Assembly (NCBI RefSeq): GCF_006381105.1
Contig: NZ_VDET01000002.1
Span: forward strand, 124,001-188,000
Source of the DNA: Flavicella sediminum
GTDB taxonomy: Bacteria; Bacteroidota; Bacteroidia; Flavobacteriales; Flavobacteriaceae
Reading direction: 5' to 3'
DNA: 64,000 nucleotides
How positions within the stretch are numbered: position 1 is the first letter of the stretch; every line of letters begins with the position of its first letter. The notes beneath the pieces were generated by a model. It saw only the letters and a list, made by a program, of their open reading frames with translations, ran no database searches and was not told the origin of the DNA. Of this stretch, positions 54,475-63,841 are shown in pieces. The translations under genes were made by a program, and so were the position numbers.

Positions 54475-54606
54475 TTACTTTGCAGGAAATAAAGCTTCAA
54501 TAAAACTATCGACATTGAATAATAAATAAACAATGACCACTAGTAAAACTAGTAATATCACAGTTCGTTTTTTATTAGGTACTTTACGTTTTTTAAGTCT
54601 GTCCAT
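54475..54606 (-). CDS. 43-residue single-pass membrane protein
   Basis: An ATG at 54606 opens a 43-codon frame with a basic N-terminus (MDRLKKRKVPNKKR), one helix (TVILLVLLVVIVYLLF) and a short acidic/hydrophobic tail ending FPAK, stopping directly against the converging glycosyltransferase stop. The positive-inside plan and lack of overlap with another gene support it as real. Function unknown. Confidence 0.6.
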   Translation of the reverse strand: MDRLKKRKVPNKKRTVILLVLLVVIVYLLFNVDSFIEALFPAK

Positions 54607-54660
54607 TTGATGATTTTATTTCTTGTGCTAATTTATAAAAACTAGATGAGTGTGTGACAC

Positions 54661-54692
54661 AAAAAATCCGCTTTCCTTTCGAAAAGCGGATG
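54661..54692 (-). terminator. Terminator after the TPR-like membrane gene
   Basis: atccgcttt pairs with aaagcggat, and the plus-strand A-run at 54661 reads as a T-run on the minus strand, 20 bases beyond the stop of the gene at 54712. Confidence 0.8.
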
Positions 54693-54711
54693 CTTATAAA
54701 TTGTATTGAAA

Positions 54712-55227
54712 CTACATTTTTTTCATTTGTTGTTTCATCATTTTAATTTGATCATTCAACATACCATGTTTGTCTAATTTCTTAGCTTCATTCAACAAGG
54801 TAGTCGCTTCTCTTTTTCTTCTTTTATGCATGGCTACACCTGCTAAGTTTAATTTCGCCATGGCCACATCATGATCCATAGACAGACCAATGCTCAAGGC
54901 TTTTTTAAACAACTTTTCTGCTTTGGTCATGCTAGTTTGAGTCACCATTAAACCTTGTAAAAAATAGAAATAGGCTTCTTGAGGTTTTCTTAAAGCGCTT
55001 TCAGGCTTTTTAATATAATCTAACCATTTTTGTGCGCCAGGAAAATTTTGTTTTCTAATTTGTAAAAAAGCCAATAATAAAAATTCATTTTTATAGAAGA
55101 AGAAAATAAAGACTCCTGCTAACAGAAGAATCATAATTCCATTCATTATATTTTCATCTATAAATTGAAATACAGCCCAAACAGAAATTAATACGGCTAA
55201 GGCTATTTTAATATACTTACTAAACAT
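54712..55227 (-). CDS. Membrane-anchored TPR-like protein
   Basis: 171 residues: two hydrophobic helices at 1-60 (IALAVLISVWAVFQF, IMILLLAGVFIFFFY), then helical repeats of TPR type (QEAYFYFLQGLMVTQTSM, AEKLFKKALSIGLSMDHDVAMAKLNLA) and a Met/Lys-rich tail. Adjacent to ccsBA on the same strand. Function is unknown; a membrane scaffold is likely. Confidence 0.8.
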   Translation of the reverse strand: MFSKYIKIALAVLISVWAVFQFIDENIMNGIMILLLAGVFIFFFYKNEFLLLAFLQIRKQNFPGAQKWLDYIKKPESALRKPQEAYFYFLQGLMVTQTSMTKAEKLFKKALSIGLSMDHDVAMAKLNLAGVAMHKRRKREATTLLNEAKKLDKHGMLNDQIKMMKQQMKKM

Positions 55228-55301
55228 TTTTAATCTAATTTTTATAATTAAAGCTCCTTTAAAAGGAAAGCAAATTTACATTTTTTTAAGCTATCTAAAA
55301 G

Positions 55302-58300
55302 CTATTTTTTATAGTATTTCAAATGTTTTCTATACGCTAGCACTCCTAGAACAGCAACGATACCTATTGAATAATAGACAAATGTAGGAGTTACAATTTT
55401 ATCTCCACTTGCATAAGAATGCAGTCCTGATAAGTAAAAATTCACACCAAAGTACGTCATGATAATGGAAGCGAAAGCAATCACAGACCAAAGATTGTAA
55501 GTAAAACGACCTCTTAAGCCAGGAACCAAACGCATGTGTAAAATAAAGGCATAAATCATAATACTAATCAGCGCCCAAGTTTCTTTAGGATCCCATCCCC
55601 AGTAACGTCCCCAACTTTCATTGGCCCACATACCCCCAAGGAAGTTTCCGATGGTTAACATAATTAAACCAACGGTTACCGACATTTCATTAATAATAGT
55701 CAATTCTTTGATGGTTTCATTTAATTTCTTCTTGTTAGACTCATTGGTCAAAATAGTTAAAATTAATGCAATAAAACCTAAGATCATTCCTAAAGCAAAA
55801 GGTCCATAACTAGCTACAATAATAGCCACATGAATCATTAACCAATAAGAGTTCAATACCGGAACTAAGTTTGCAATTTCAGGATCCATCCAATTCCAAT
55901 GAGCAATCATCAGAATCATAGATGTTAAAAAAGCTGTTGCAGCAATGGTCAAGGTAGATTTTCTTCCAAAAACCAAACCGAAAAACATAGTTGCCCAAGC
56001 TACATAGATCATAGATTCATAGGCATTACTCCATGGAGCATGTCCGCTAATAAACCATCTAGCCGCCAAACCGGCCGTATGCATCGCAAAAAACAACAAG
56101 ACCAAACCAACAATAAATTTGATACTTATATTTAAGAGTTTACTTTTTGTAAAAATCTGTACAATTACTAAAATAAATAAAAGTAGCCCCGCGTACATAT
56201 AGTACATAAAGAGCTTCTTAAATATATCGTACTTATTATACGCTATTTCAAATTTTATTTTATCATCAGAAGGATATACAGCAGCTCCGTATTTTTTCTG
56301 GAAGTTTTTAATTCCATCTAAAATTTTATCGGTCTCCGTATAATCATTTGATATTTTAGCTTGACCCAAAGTTTGAATATATACGGGTAAAATTTGTTTT
56401 ACAAAAACAGAATCGATCCCTGTAAACTTAGCCGTAGATAATTCTGGTTGCGACACCCATTTATTCGTTGCATCTTTAGGAATAGGAAATATTCTAAGAA
56501 TACCACCACCAATAGCAGAATACAACAAACCAACACGTTTATCAACGTTTATTACATCTTTTTGAAACTTACTTTTGATGCTATTCTTTTGCGCTTCAAT
56601 AACCAATTCCTTGATTTTATAATGTCCATTTTGATCAATAAAATCAATCAAACGAGCATATTTATCAGTAACAGGAATTCCTAGCAAAGATCTTAACTTG
56701 TCATTTCCACGTTCTAAATAAATAACAGGAACTTGAAACCATAAGGTAGGATTCTGAACAATCGACAAAAACACTTGGTTCGAATTTAATCCCTTATACG
56801 TTTCTTTTTTACTCACTTTACGTAATAACTGAGACGCGAATGTGTGCACAGGTTTCATTCTACCACCTGCATCCTGAATTACCAATTCACTGAAGTCCTC
56901 AGCATGTTGTGCATCGACAGCATTGGCAGCCATAATAGAATCCAATTGTGCATCCGTAATTTTATTCACATGATTTTTATGCGTTGAGGCTTGTTCTTCA
57001 TGTTCCTGCTCATGATTATGATCGTGTTCATGATCGTGCCCATCTTCTTGGCTAAAACCAGAAAAGGCAATCATGAAAAGTAACATACACAAAGTGGCTT
57101 GTTTTTTCTTTATTTTTCGAAGCTGGTGTCTTAATCCAGAAAACCTCGTATTCTTTACAAAAAGTATCAATAACAATCCTGCATACAAAGCAAAATAACC
57201 AATATAGGTAACTAGAGTCCCCCAGTAATCATGATTTACAGACAAACGAGTTTCTTCATATTGATCTGTGATATCGTAACTAGATTGAAAAAATTTATAG
57301 CCCTTATAATTTAATATATTATTCATAAATACTCTAAAGTCAAACGTTTTATCTATGTCAATTACCGTAATTTCACTCGCATAAGACATAGCACTTTGAG
57401 AACCTGGATAGTTTTCTAACTGAAAGTCGTTCAATTTAATTTGAAATGGTAGATTTATTTCTTTAGCTCCATAGGTTACCCTAAAATTAAGATCTCCTAA
57501 AGTAAACTGTACAGGTGCATTTGTAGCATATTGTCCACCTTTAACTTCAATAGATGTATTTTCGTTTTTTGTCGACACATTAAAAACTAACAAATCTTCA
57601 GGATGTTCGTCCTTATTTCCAGAAACCACTGCCATTTCTCCCTTCAAAGGAGGCTTAGGCACTACAAAACTTAAACCTGCAATAGAATGTAGTGTCAAAT
57701 ACTTAAAAGTTTCTAAGGTATCTTTTTTAATACTTCCTTTTAATTGATCTGCCATTCTTAAAAATGTACCGTCAAATAAAGATTCCATCCTTAATTCATC
57801 ACCTACTTCTTCAAAATTAACCAACGCATTTTCTTTATGGGCATATCCAACTAAAACACCATGGATATTTTCAATTTCTCCCTTTTTAATATAATGATCA
57901 TGCCTACTACCACTGCTAGATTCAACAAAATGGATATACTTTTCACCATTTTCAGATTCCTTAAACTCGGTAAATGCATTTGGAATATAATTCGTCAATT
58001 CAAGGGATACTTCTTGCCCTCTAAAATCGGTATTTAAAGAATAGTTATTTGTACCCCACGCAGACAATAACAAATCGTCTTCCACAATTTTTTGTTCCTT
58101 ATTATCATCAAGTGTTACCGTTACATAGGTCCTATCAGAAAAGAAAACATTAGAAGTTTCTCCTTCTTTAATTGGCATAATACCTTCGTAACTAATATAA
58201 CGTGTAATACCAGCACCTATCAAAATACAAAGAAAAGACAAGTGAAATAATAACACAGCCCACTTCTCTTTTTTATACAAACGGTATCTAAATATATTAC

Positions 58301-58487
58301 CAAAAAAATTGATCGTGAACAATACCATGATTGCTTCAAACCACCAAGTATTGTAAACCAATGCTTTGGAGGTTTGTGTTCCAAAATCATTTTCAATAAA
58401 TGTGGCTATTCCCATCGCGGTTGCGAAAACTAGAAATAGAACGGCCATTAATTTTGTACTAAATAAAAGTGCTACTATTTTTTTCAT
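55302..58487 (-). CDS. Cytochrome c biogenesis protein, fused ResB-CcsA (CcsBA)
   Basis: 1061 residues. The N-terminal half is ResB/Ccs1-like (MKKIVALLFSTKLMAVLF, several helices, a periplasmic domain with RHDHYIKKGE). The C-terminal ~290 residues are CcsA with the heme-handling WWD-type motif, seen as WGRYWGWDPKETWALI. It moves heme to the periplasm and attaches it to apocytochrome c (system II). Between the halves lies a histidine-rich stretch (EDGHDHEHDHNHEQEHEE), preceded by a signal-like helix. The fused form is normal in Bacteroidota; the His-rich linker is unusual. Confidence 0.92.
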   Translation of the reverse strand: MKKIVALLFSTKLMAVLFLVFATAMGIATFIENDFGTQTSKALVYNTWWFEAIMVLFTINFFGNIFRYRLYKKEKWAVLLFHLSFLCILIGAGITRYISYEGIMPIKEGETSNVFFSDRTYVTVTLDDNKEQKIVEDDLLLSAWGTNNYSLNTDFRGQEVSLELTNYIPNAFTEFKESENGEKYIHFVESSSGSRHDHYIKKGEIENIHGVLVGYAHKENALVNFEEVGDELRMESLFDGTFLRMADQLKGSIKKDTLETFKYLTLHSIAGLSFVVPKPPLKGEMAVVSGNKDEHPEDLLVFNVSTKNENTSIEVKGGQYATNAPVQFTLGDLNFRVTYGAKEINLPFQIKLNDFQLENYPGSQSAMSYASEITVIDIDKTFDFRVFMNNILNYKGYKFFQSSYDITDQYEETRLSVNHDYWGTLVTYIGYFALYAGLLLILFVKNTRFSGLRHQLRKIKKKQATLCMLLFMIAFSGFSQEDGHDHEHDHNHEQEHEEQASTHKNHVNKITDAQLDSIMAANAVDAQHAEDFSELVIQDAGGRMKPVHTFASQLLRKVSKKETYKGLNSNQVFLSIVQNPTLWFQVPVIYLERGNDKLRSLLGIPVTDKYARLIDFIDQNGHYKIKELVIEAQKNSIKSKFQKDVINVDKRVGLLYSAIGGGILRIFPIPKDATNKWVSQPELSTAKFTGIDSVFVKQILPVYIQTLGQAKISNDYTETDKILDGIKNFQKKYGAAVYPSDDKIKFEIAYNKYDIFKKLFMYYMYAGLLLFILVIVQIFTKSKLLNISIKFIVGLVLLFFAMHTAGLAARWFISGHAPWSNAYESMIYVAWATMFFGLVFGRKSTLTIAATAFLTSMILMIAHWNWMDPEIANLVPVLNSYWLMIHVAIIVASYGPFALGMILGFIALILTILTNESNKKKLNETIKELTIINEMSVTVGLIMLTIGNFLGGMWANESWGRYWGWDPKETWALISIMIYAFILHMRLVPGLRGRFTYNLWSVIAFASIIMTYFGVNFYLSGLHSYASGDKIVTPTFVYYSIGIVAVLGVLAYRKHLKYYKK

Positions 58488-58607
58488 CTCTTTGAAATTC
58501 TGCTTTTTAGACCTTAGAAAACCGCCAATCTACTCTCAGCCGAATCCGACTGCAAATTTAACAATTCTAATCCTAAGAAAATTGTTAAACTTTTGTTTAT
58601 TAAACAA

Positions 58608-58640
58608 AAAAAAAGAGTTCTTTTCAGAACTCTTTTTTTA
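58608..58640 (-). terminator. Terminator downstream of the Wzc-type kinase gene
   Basis: aaaaaagagttct pairs with agaactctttttt around a 4-base loop. It lies directly beyond the stop of the minus-strand gene at 58641, and its A-run gives a T-run on that strand. Confidence 0.85.
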
Positions 58641-61016
58641 TTAGGCTTTAAAGATTGTTTTCCACCATGGGAGTTTTTCAACTTCACCATAACCATAAGC
58701 ACCATAAGCACCATAGCCATAACTTTTCTTATAATCAGAAGCATTGATCAACATGGCCATGTTTGGCAATCTTTTATCCGTATACAAGTTTTGAGGAATT
58801 GCCAATAGACGTTTATCTAAGAAACCTGCTCTAGAAACATAAATAAACAAATCCGCATACTTACTAACTAATAATGTATCAGTCACTAAATTGACCGGAG
58901 CCGTATCCACTACAATATAGTCGTACTTCTCCTTAAGTTTTGCAAATAAATCTTCCACTCGTTGATTTAATAGTAATTCCGCAGGATTAGGAGGTATAAT
59001 ACCAGAAGAATAGATATCTAAATTGTCATATCCCGGAATATTGAACTTTAGGTCAAAAACATTTATGTTTTCATCTTTTATATAATTCGTAATACCTTTA
59101 GTGTTTGGCAATCCCAAATATTCAGTGATTTTAGGAGCTCGTAAATCCATTCCTACCAAAGCAACCTTTTTACCTGACAAAGCAAGGGTACACGCTAAAT
59201 TCACAGAAACAAACGACTTTCCTTCTCCACTCGTTGTTGATGTAATAAAAAGAGATTTACAATTTTCTTCAACCCCAGTTAGCAAGAAATCTAAATTGGT
59301 TCGTAACAAACGAAAGGCTTCAGCAGTACTAGATCGTCCTCCTTCTTTCACAACTATGTTTTCACCAGTATCATTGATAGGAATATCACCTAATATTGGT
59401 GCGGATACATTCTCTTCTAAATCTTTACGTGTATGCAGCTTAGTATCTAACATATCGTTTAGATAGATAACACCGAATGGAATTATTAAACCTAATAACA
59501 AAGCAGATAAAACAACAATATTCTTTTTAGGAGAAATCGGTTTTAACGAACCATGAGCATGGTCAATAATTTTTGAATTTGAGGTTGTAACAGCCAATGA
59601 AATTTCAATTTCTTCTTGTTTCTGCAACAAATACAAATACAACTCTTCTTTAATCGTTTGTTGTCTCAATATATTCTTAAACTCCCTCTCTTTCCCTGGT
59701 ATTTCAGATATTCTAGAATTATTGACAGCAGATTTCTCTTTCAAGTTCGTCAAAGTAGTTTGAAGAGATCGTTTTAAGTTTGTAAAACTCTCTCTTAAAC
59801 TTTTTTGATAATTAGACAACTGACCATTAAACTCTAACACTAGAGGATTATTTCTTCTAGAATTTCGCAAAAGTTTATTCCTCTTTAAAACAATCTCATT
59901 GAACTGTTCCACTTGAAGTAATAATGATTCATCTTTAAACCCTAAATTGGTAGGAATTAATTGATAATCCGTATTACTTTGTTCAAAATACGAATCCATC
60001 AATTCTATTAAACTCAATTGTGTTGATATTTCGAAAACTTCCCTTTCGTCAATATCCAACGTTCTATAAATATTAGTAGTTTCAGAACTAATATCAGTAA
60101 TGTTATTAATTCTTTTGTAACTTTCTATTTCTTTATCAATTCTTTCCAAATCATCTTTAATAAGAACTAATCTTTTAGATATAAATATGGAAGTATTTAA
60201 ATTCACTTCACTCTTATCTCTAATAGTCTCAGAATTATAATTATCTACAAGTTTATCTATTATATCAATTCCTTTTTGTAAAACAGGACTTTTCATACTC
60301 AATAACAAAACACTTGAGGAAAAAAACTTATCAACTGGGTTAATTTGAATACCCGAAACGATATTATCAACTTCTGCATGAATGCTAGAAACTTTAACTC
60401 GAACTTGTTTATTTAAAAAAACATCTTTATACTTTTTGTTTAATTCAATAGTATATCCGTTTTTTTCGAGCTTAAATTCACTTCCAAATTTTAGGTTTAA
60501 TGATTCTTTTTTCGAAGCACTAATTAACTCAAATTCTTTTAAATTAATAATTCTAACATAAAAAGTAGTATCTATTTCTTTAGTAATTAATGAAGGTATT
60601 TCTTTAAATAAAATAGGACAATCACCTTTATGAATCTCTGACTCCTTTATCCTACCTTCTTCATAATAACGTATATTCAAATCAAGATCTTCAACAACAC
60701 TTAACGCAAGGCTTCTTGATTTCAAAATTTGCATTTCATTTTGAATGTTACTTCCCGATCCTTCTAACAGTCCTAAATCTTGAAAAGCACTCAATTCGGA
60801 GGTAATTGAACTTTGATTATCCTTTATTAAAATTGAAGAATCTATTTGATATAAAGGTGATGAATATCTTATATAAATAAAAGCGATCAACAAACTTGCA
60901 ACAATGCAAAAAAAGAACCATTTCCAGTGAATAAGATATTTTTCAATCTCATCTCTAATACTAAAATTTTCTTCAACTTTATTTTGTATATTATAATTGG
61001 GACTATTCTGACTCAT
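58641..61016 (-). CDS. Capsule/exopolysaccharide Wzc-type tyrosine autokinase
   Basis: 791 residues. Wzz domain near the N-terminus with first transmembrane helix (WFFFCIVASLLIAFIYI), long coiled coil (~280-450), second helix near 510 (NIVVLSALLLGLIIPFGVIY), and a BY-kinase domain: Walker A TSGEGKS ending at 601, Walker A' VGMDLRAPK, Walker B YIVVDTAP. The C-terminus holds a tyrosine cluster (SYGYGAYGAYGYGE). It controls polymer length and export by cycles of tyrosine phosphorylation. The Wza-type exporter gene is 4 bases away. Confidence 0.93.
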   Translation of the reverse strand: MSQNSPNYNIQNKVEENFSIRDEIEKYLIHWKWFFFCIVASLLIAFIYIRYSSPLYQIDSSILIKDNQSSITSELSAFQDLGLLEGSGSNIQNEMQILKSRSLALSVVEDLDLNIRYYEEGRIKESEIHKGDCPILFKEIPSLITKEIDTTFYVRIINLKEFELISASKKESLNLKFGSEFKLEKNGYTIELNKKYKDVFLNKQVRVKVSSIHAEVDNIVSGIQINPVDKFFSSSVLLLSMKSPVLQKGIDIIDKLVDNYNSETIRDKSEVNLNTSIFISKRLVLIKDDLERIDKEIESYKRINNITDISSETTNIYRTLDIDEREVFEISTQLSLIELMDSYFEQSNTDYQLIPTNLGFKDESLLLQVEQFNEIVLKRNKLLRNSRRNNPLVLEFNGQLSNYQKSLRESFTNLKRSLQTTLTNLKEKSAVNNSRISEIPGKEREFKNILRQQTIKEELYLYLLQKQEEIEISLAVTTSNSKIIDHAHGSLKPISPKKNIVVLSALLLGLIIPFGVIYLNDMLDTKLHTRKDLEENVSAPILGDIPINDTGENIVVKEGGRSSTAEAFRLLRTNLDFLLTGVEENCKSLFITSTTSGEGKSFVSVNLACTLALSGKKVALVGMDLRAPKITEYLGLPNTKGITNYIKDENINVFDLKFNIPGYDNLDIYSSGIIPPNPAELLLNQRVEDLFAKLKEKYDYIVVDTAPVNLVTDTLLVSKYADLFIYVSRAGFLDKRLLAIPQNLYTDKRLPNMAMLINASDYKKSYGYGAYGAYGYGEVEKLPWWKTIFKA

Positions 61017-61020
61017 ATTT

Positions 61021-61791
61021 CTACCTTAATGTAATTGATATAATTGTTAACAGCAAAGAAACAGATGAAATAATAATACCATTCGTGGAACTATTCGTAG
61101 ATGAATTAATTCTTGGTTTATTTGGCTCAACATAAACTACATCATTTTGCTGCAAATAATATACAGGTGAGTTAAAAACTTCAGCAGAAGTTAAATCAAT
61201 CCTATTATACGTTAGACCTTCTTCCGTTTCTCTTACCACTAAAATATTCTTTCTTTTACCATACACTGTCAAATCTTTAGCAGCTGCAATAGCATCAAGA
61301 ATAGTATATCTTTCCCTTGTAACCGACTTAATTCCAGGTGAGCTAACCTCTCCTAGTACAGACACACTAAAGTTCAACAACTTCATAACCACCTGAGGCT
61401 CCTGTAAATATTTCTCAAGTTTCTTCTCAATAAGATTCACACATTCTAATCTTGTCAAACCTGACAACTTCAGCATACCTAACTTAGGAAAGTCAATCAT
61501 ACCATCTTTTCCAATCAAATATGTTTGTAGTTGTGGGGTCGATGTTGTTGTTAATTGATTTCCTGAAAAAGCAGCAACAGGTAAATTAAATGGTTTTGTA
61601 GCCTCATAATCGATAGAAGAAACAGATATAGACAGCCGATCATCAGGTTTCAAAATAGGACTATAATCTTTTAATTCATTAAACCCATGCTTTTCTATTC
61701 CTTGAAAATAAACAAGATTTTTTCTTGGAGCGCATGAATAAAAGACACCAATAACCAAGATTAAAAGACAATAATTATATAATACTTTCAT
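61021..61791 (-). CDS. Polysaccharide export outer-membrane lipoprotein (Wza type)
   Basis: 256 residues with lipobox FYSC (C19). Poly_export domain at ~40-130 (LKPDDRLSISVSSIDYEA, YLIGKDGMIDFPKLGML), SLBB domain at ~140-215 (FSVSVLGEVSSPGIKSV), and a C-terminal hydrophobic helix (GIIISSVSLLLTIISITL) that may anchor it. It forms the outer-membrane exit pore with the Wzc-type kinase. Lies in an apparent operon with its neighbours. Confidence 0.93.
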   Translation of the reverse strand: MKVLYNYCLLILVIGVFYSCAPRKNLVYFQGIEKHGFNELKDYSPILKPDDRLSISVSSIDYEATKPFNLPVAAFSGNQLTTTSTPQLQTYLIGKDGMIDFPKLGMLKLSGLTRLECVNLIEKKLEKYLQEPQVVMKLLNFSVSVLGEVSSPGIKSVTRERYTILDAIAAAKDLTVYGKRKNILVVRETEEGLTYNRIDLTSAEVFNSPVYYLQQNDVVYVEPNKPRINSSTNSSTNGIIISSVSLLLTIISITLR

Positions 61792-61833
61792 TAAATTATA
61801 TTTTTTTTTTGCAAAGCTACTAGTTTTATTTGT

Positions 61834-63756
61834 TTAAATCCAATTATTAGTAACTTGATTATTTTTTTCATCTAAATTCTCAAAAACAGAATTCTCAGAA
61901 ATATACTCCGGAACAATTCCTTTTAAAAAACGCACCAATTCTGCATCTTCAATTCTACTATTATTTTTGCATAGATTCTCAATCCCCGCAACAATCTTCA
62001 CGCAGTCCAATTCCCTAACTTTGCTAATCATTATTTTTTCATGATGAGTTGGCATCGTATTTTCTCCATCATTTAAAAGTTCTTCATATAATTTTTCACC
62101 GGGTCTTAATCCAGTAATTTTTATATCTATATCATCTGGATATTTCAATCCAGAAAGTTGGATCATTTTAACGGCAAGGTCATATATTTTTACCGATTCT
62201 CCCATATCAAAGATAAAGATCTCACCTCCTTCTCCCATGGTACCCGCTTCAATAACCAACTGACAAGCCTCAGGAATCGTCATAAAGAAACGCGTAATTT
62301 CTTTATGTGTCAATGTCAACGGCCCTCCTTCTTCAATTTGTTTTTTAAACAGAGGGATGACAGATCCATTGGAACCCAACACATTTCCAAATCGAGTTGT
62401 AATGTATTTTGTCTTTCCTTCGCCTTCTTTTTGTTTGCAATTGATATACATCTCGGCAACTCGCTTTGTCGCTCCCATGACATTGGTTGGATTTACCGCC
62501 TTATCAGTAGAAACCATAACAAATTTATCCGCCTCATATTTCAAGGCTAAATCTGCAATATTTTTTGTACCATTCACATTAATTTTAACCGCTTCATAAG
62601 GAGAATCTTCCATTAAAGGTACATGCTTATAAGCAGCAGCATGAAAAACGATATCCGGTTTGTATTTACTAAATAACTGATCCATTCTATACAAATCTCT
62701 AACGTCGGAAACATAGACTTCGTAATTGCTTACTCTTTCTCTTTTCAACTCCTGTTCTAAATCATATAAAGAAGATTCTGCTTGATCAATCAAAACCAAC
62801 TTCTCACAAGGATAACCACTAATTTGGCGAGATATTTCACTTCCAATAGAACCTGCAGCTCCTGTGATAAAAACCGTTTTTCCCTTAAATTCCTGATCCA
62901 AAATAGGATTGTCCAAATTTATAGGACTCCTTTCCAATAAATCTTCAATTTTTATTTGTTTTACTTGGCCGATATGAAGATCTCCATCCACCCATTTAGA
63001 TACAGGAGGTGCTATTTTCACCTGTACATTCAAGCTGTACATTTCATCAACAATTTCTAACAATCGCTCTGGTCTTATTTTCTGAATCGCAATAATAATT
63101 TCTTCAATTTTATTATCTTCCACGAAAACATCTGTAATTTCTGTAGAATCGAAAATAGGTAGGCGATTAATTTTCTTACCTGATTTATTCACATCATCAT
63201 CAATAAAACCGATGATTTTATGAGAACTTTCTAAATCTTTAGACAAAGTTGAATAAACAATGCTGCCCATCTCACCAGCTCCATAAATTAAAACATGAGC
63301 TGGTTTTTTTAAATCAGAGGCTATTTTCCGATAAATAAATTTAAAAACAAATCTACTAGTTATTAAAAATATAATATTTAACAGATAGTGGATAACAATA
63401 ATAACAATTGGTACTGTAAAATAAGGCCTAAAATTAAACCATTTATTTAGTAAGACAATTAATGCTAATAAACAAGCAAATAAACTGACACCTATATAAA
63501 CATTCAAAGCATCTCTCAAGCCTGTTTGCCTAATCACTCCCTTATAAGAACCAATTAAAAAAAAACTAACGAAAGCAAGTATTGCGATAACCGGAATATC
63601 ATAGAATAAGCGATACACATCAAAATCAACACTAAAGTTAAAACGAATAAAATAGGCTATAAAGAACGTTTGAACCACCAAAAACACATCAATACACAGC
63701 ACCATCCATCTTGAAACATTTTTATGGGCATAGTTTGATAAATACGAACGAATCAT
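61834..63756 (-). CDS. CapD/FlaA1-like nucleoside-diphosphate-sugar dehydratase/epimerase
   Basis: 640 residues. Four N-terminal membrane helices (~15-145), a CoA-binding-like Rossmann region (LIYGAGEMGSIVYS, ~150-250), then the SDR catalytic domain with NAD site FITGAAGSIGSEI near residue 295 and the TDKA active-site region (MVSTDKAVNPTNVMGATKR). Family members are UDP-GlcNAc 4,6-dehydratases or C5 epimerases that start synthesis of deoxy-amino sugars for capsule or LPS O-antigen. Which sugar is made here is not readable. Confidence 0.92.
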   Translation of the reverse strand: MIRSYLSNYAHKNVSRWMVLCIDVFLVVQTFFIAYFIRFNFSVDFDVYRLFYDIPVIAILAFVSFFLIGSYKGVIRQTGLRDALNVYIGVSLFACLLALIVLLNKWFNFRPYFTVPIVIIVIHYLLNIIFLITSRFVFKFIYRKIASDLKKPAHVLIYGAGEMGSIVYSTLSKDLESSHKIIGFIDDDVNKSGKKINRLPIFDSTEITDVFVEDNKIEEIIIAIQKIRPERLLEIVDEMYSLNVQVKIAPPVSKWVDGDLHIGQVKQIKIEDLLERSPINLDNPILDQEFKGKTVFITGAAGSIGSEISRQISGYPCEKLVLIDQAESSLYDLEQELKRERVSNYEVYVSDVRDLYRMDQLFSKYKPDIVFHAAAYKHVPLMEDSPYEAVKINVNGTKNIADLALKYEADKFVMVSTDKAVNPTNVMGATKRVAEMYINCKQKEGEGKTKYITTRFGNVLGSNGSVIPLFKKQIEEGGPLTLTHKEITRFFMTIPEACQLVIEAGTMGEGGEIFIFDMGESVKIYDLAVKMIQLSGLKYPDDIDIKITGLRPGEKLYEELLNDGENTMPTHHEKIMISKVRELDCVKIVAGIENLCKNNSRIEDAELVRFLKGIVPEYISENSVFENLDEKNNQVTNNWI

Positions 63757-63841
63757 GCAATTATTATTTTTTAAAATTGTTTAATACCAACTCTACTTAT
63801 ATCATAGGGAACAAAGTTACATCTTTTTTCAAGAAGTAACT

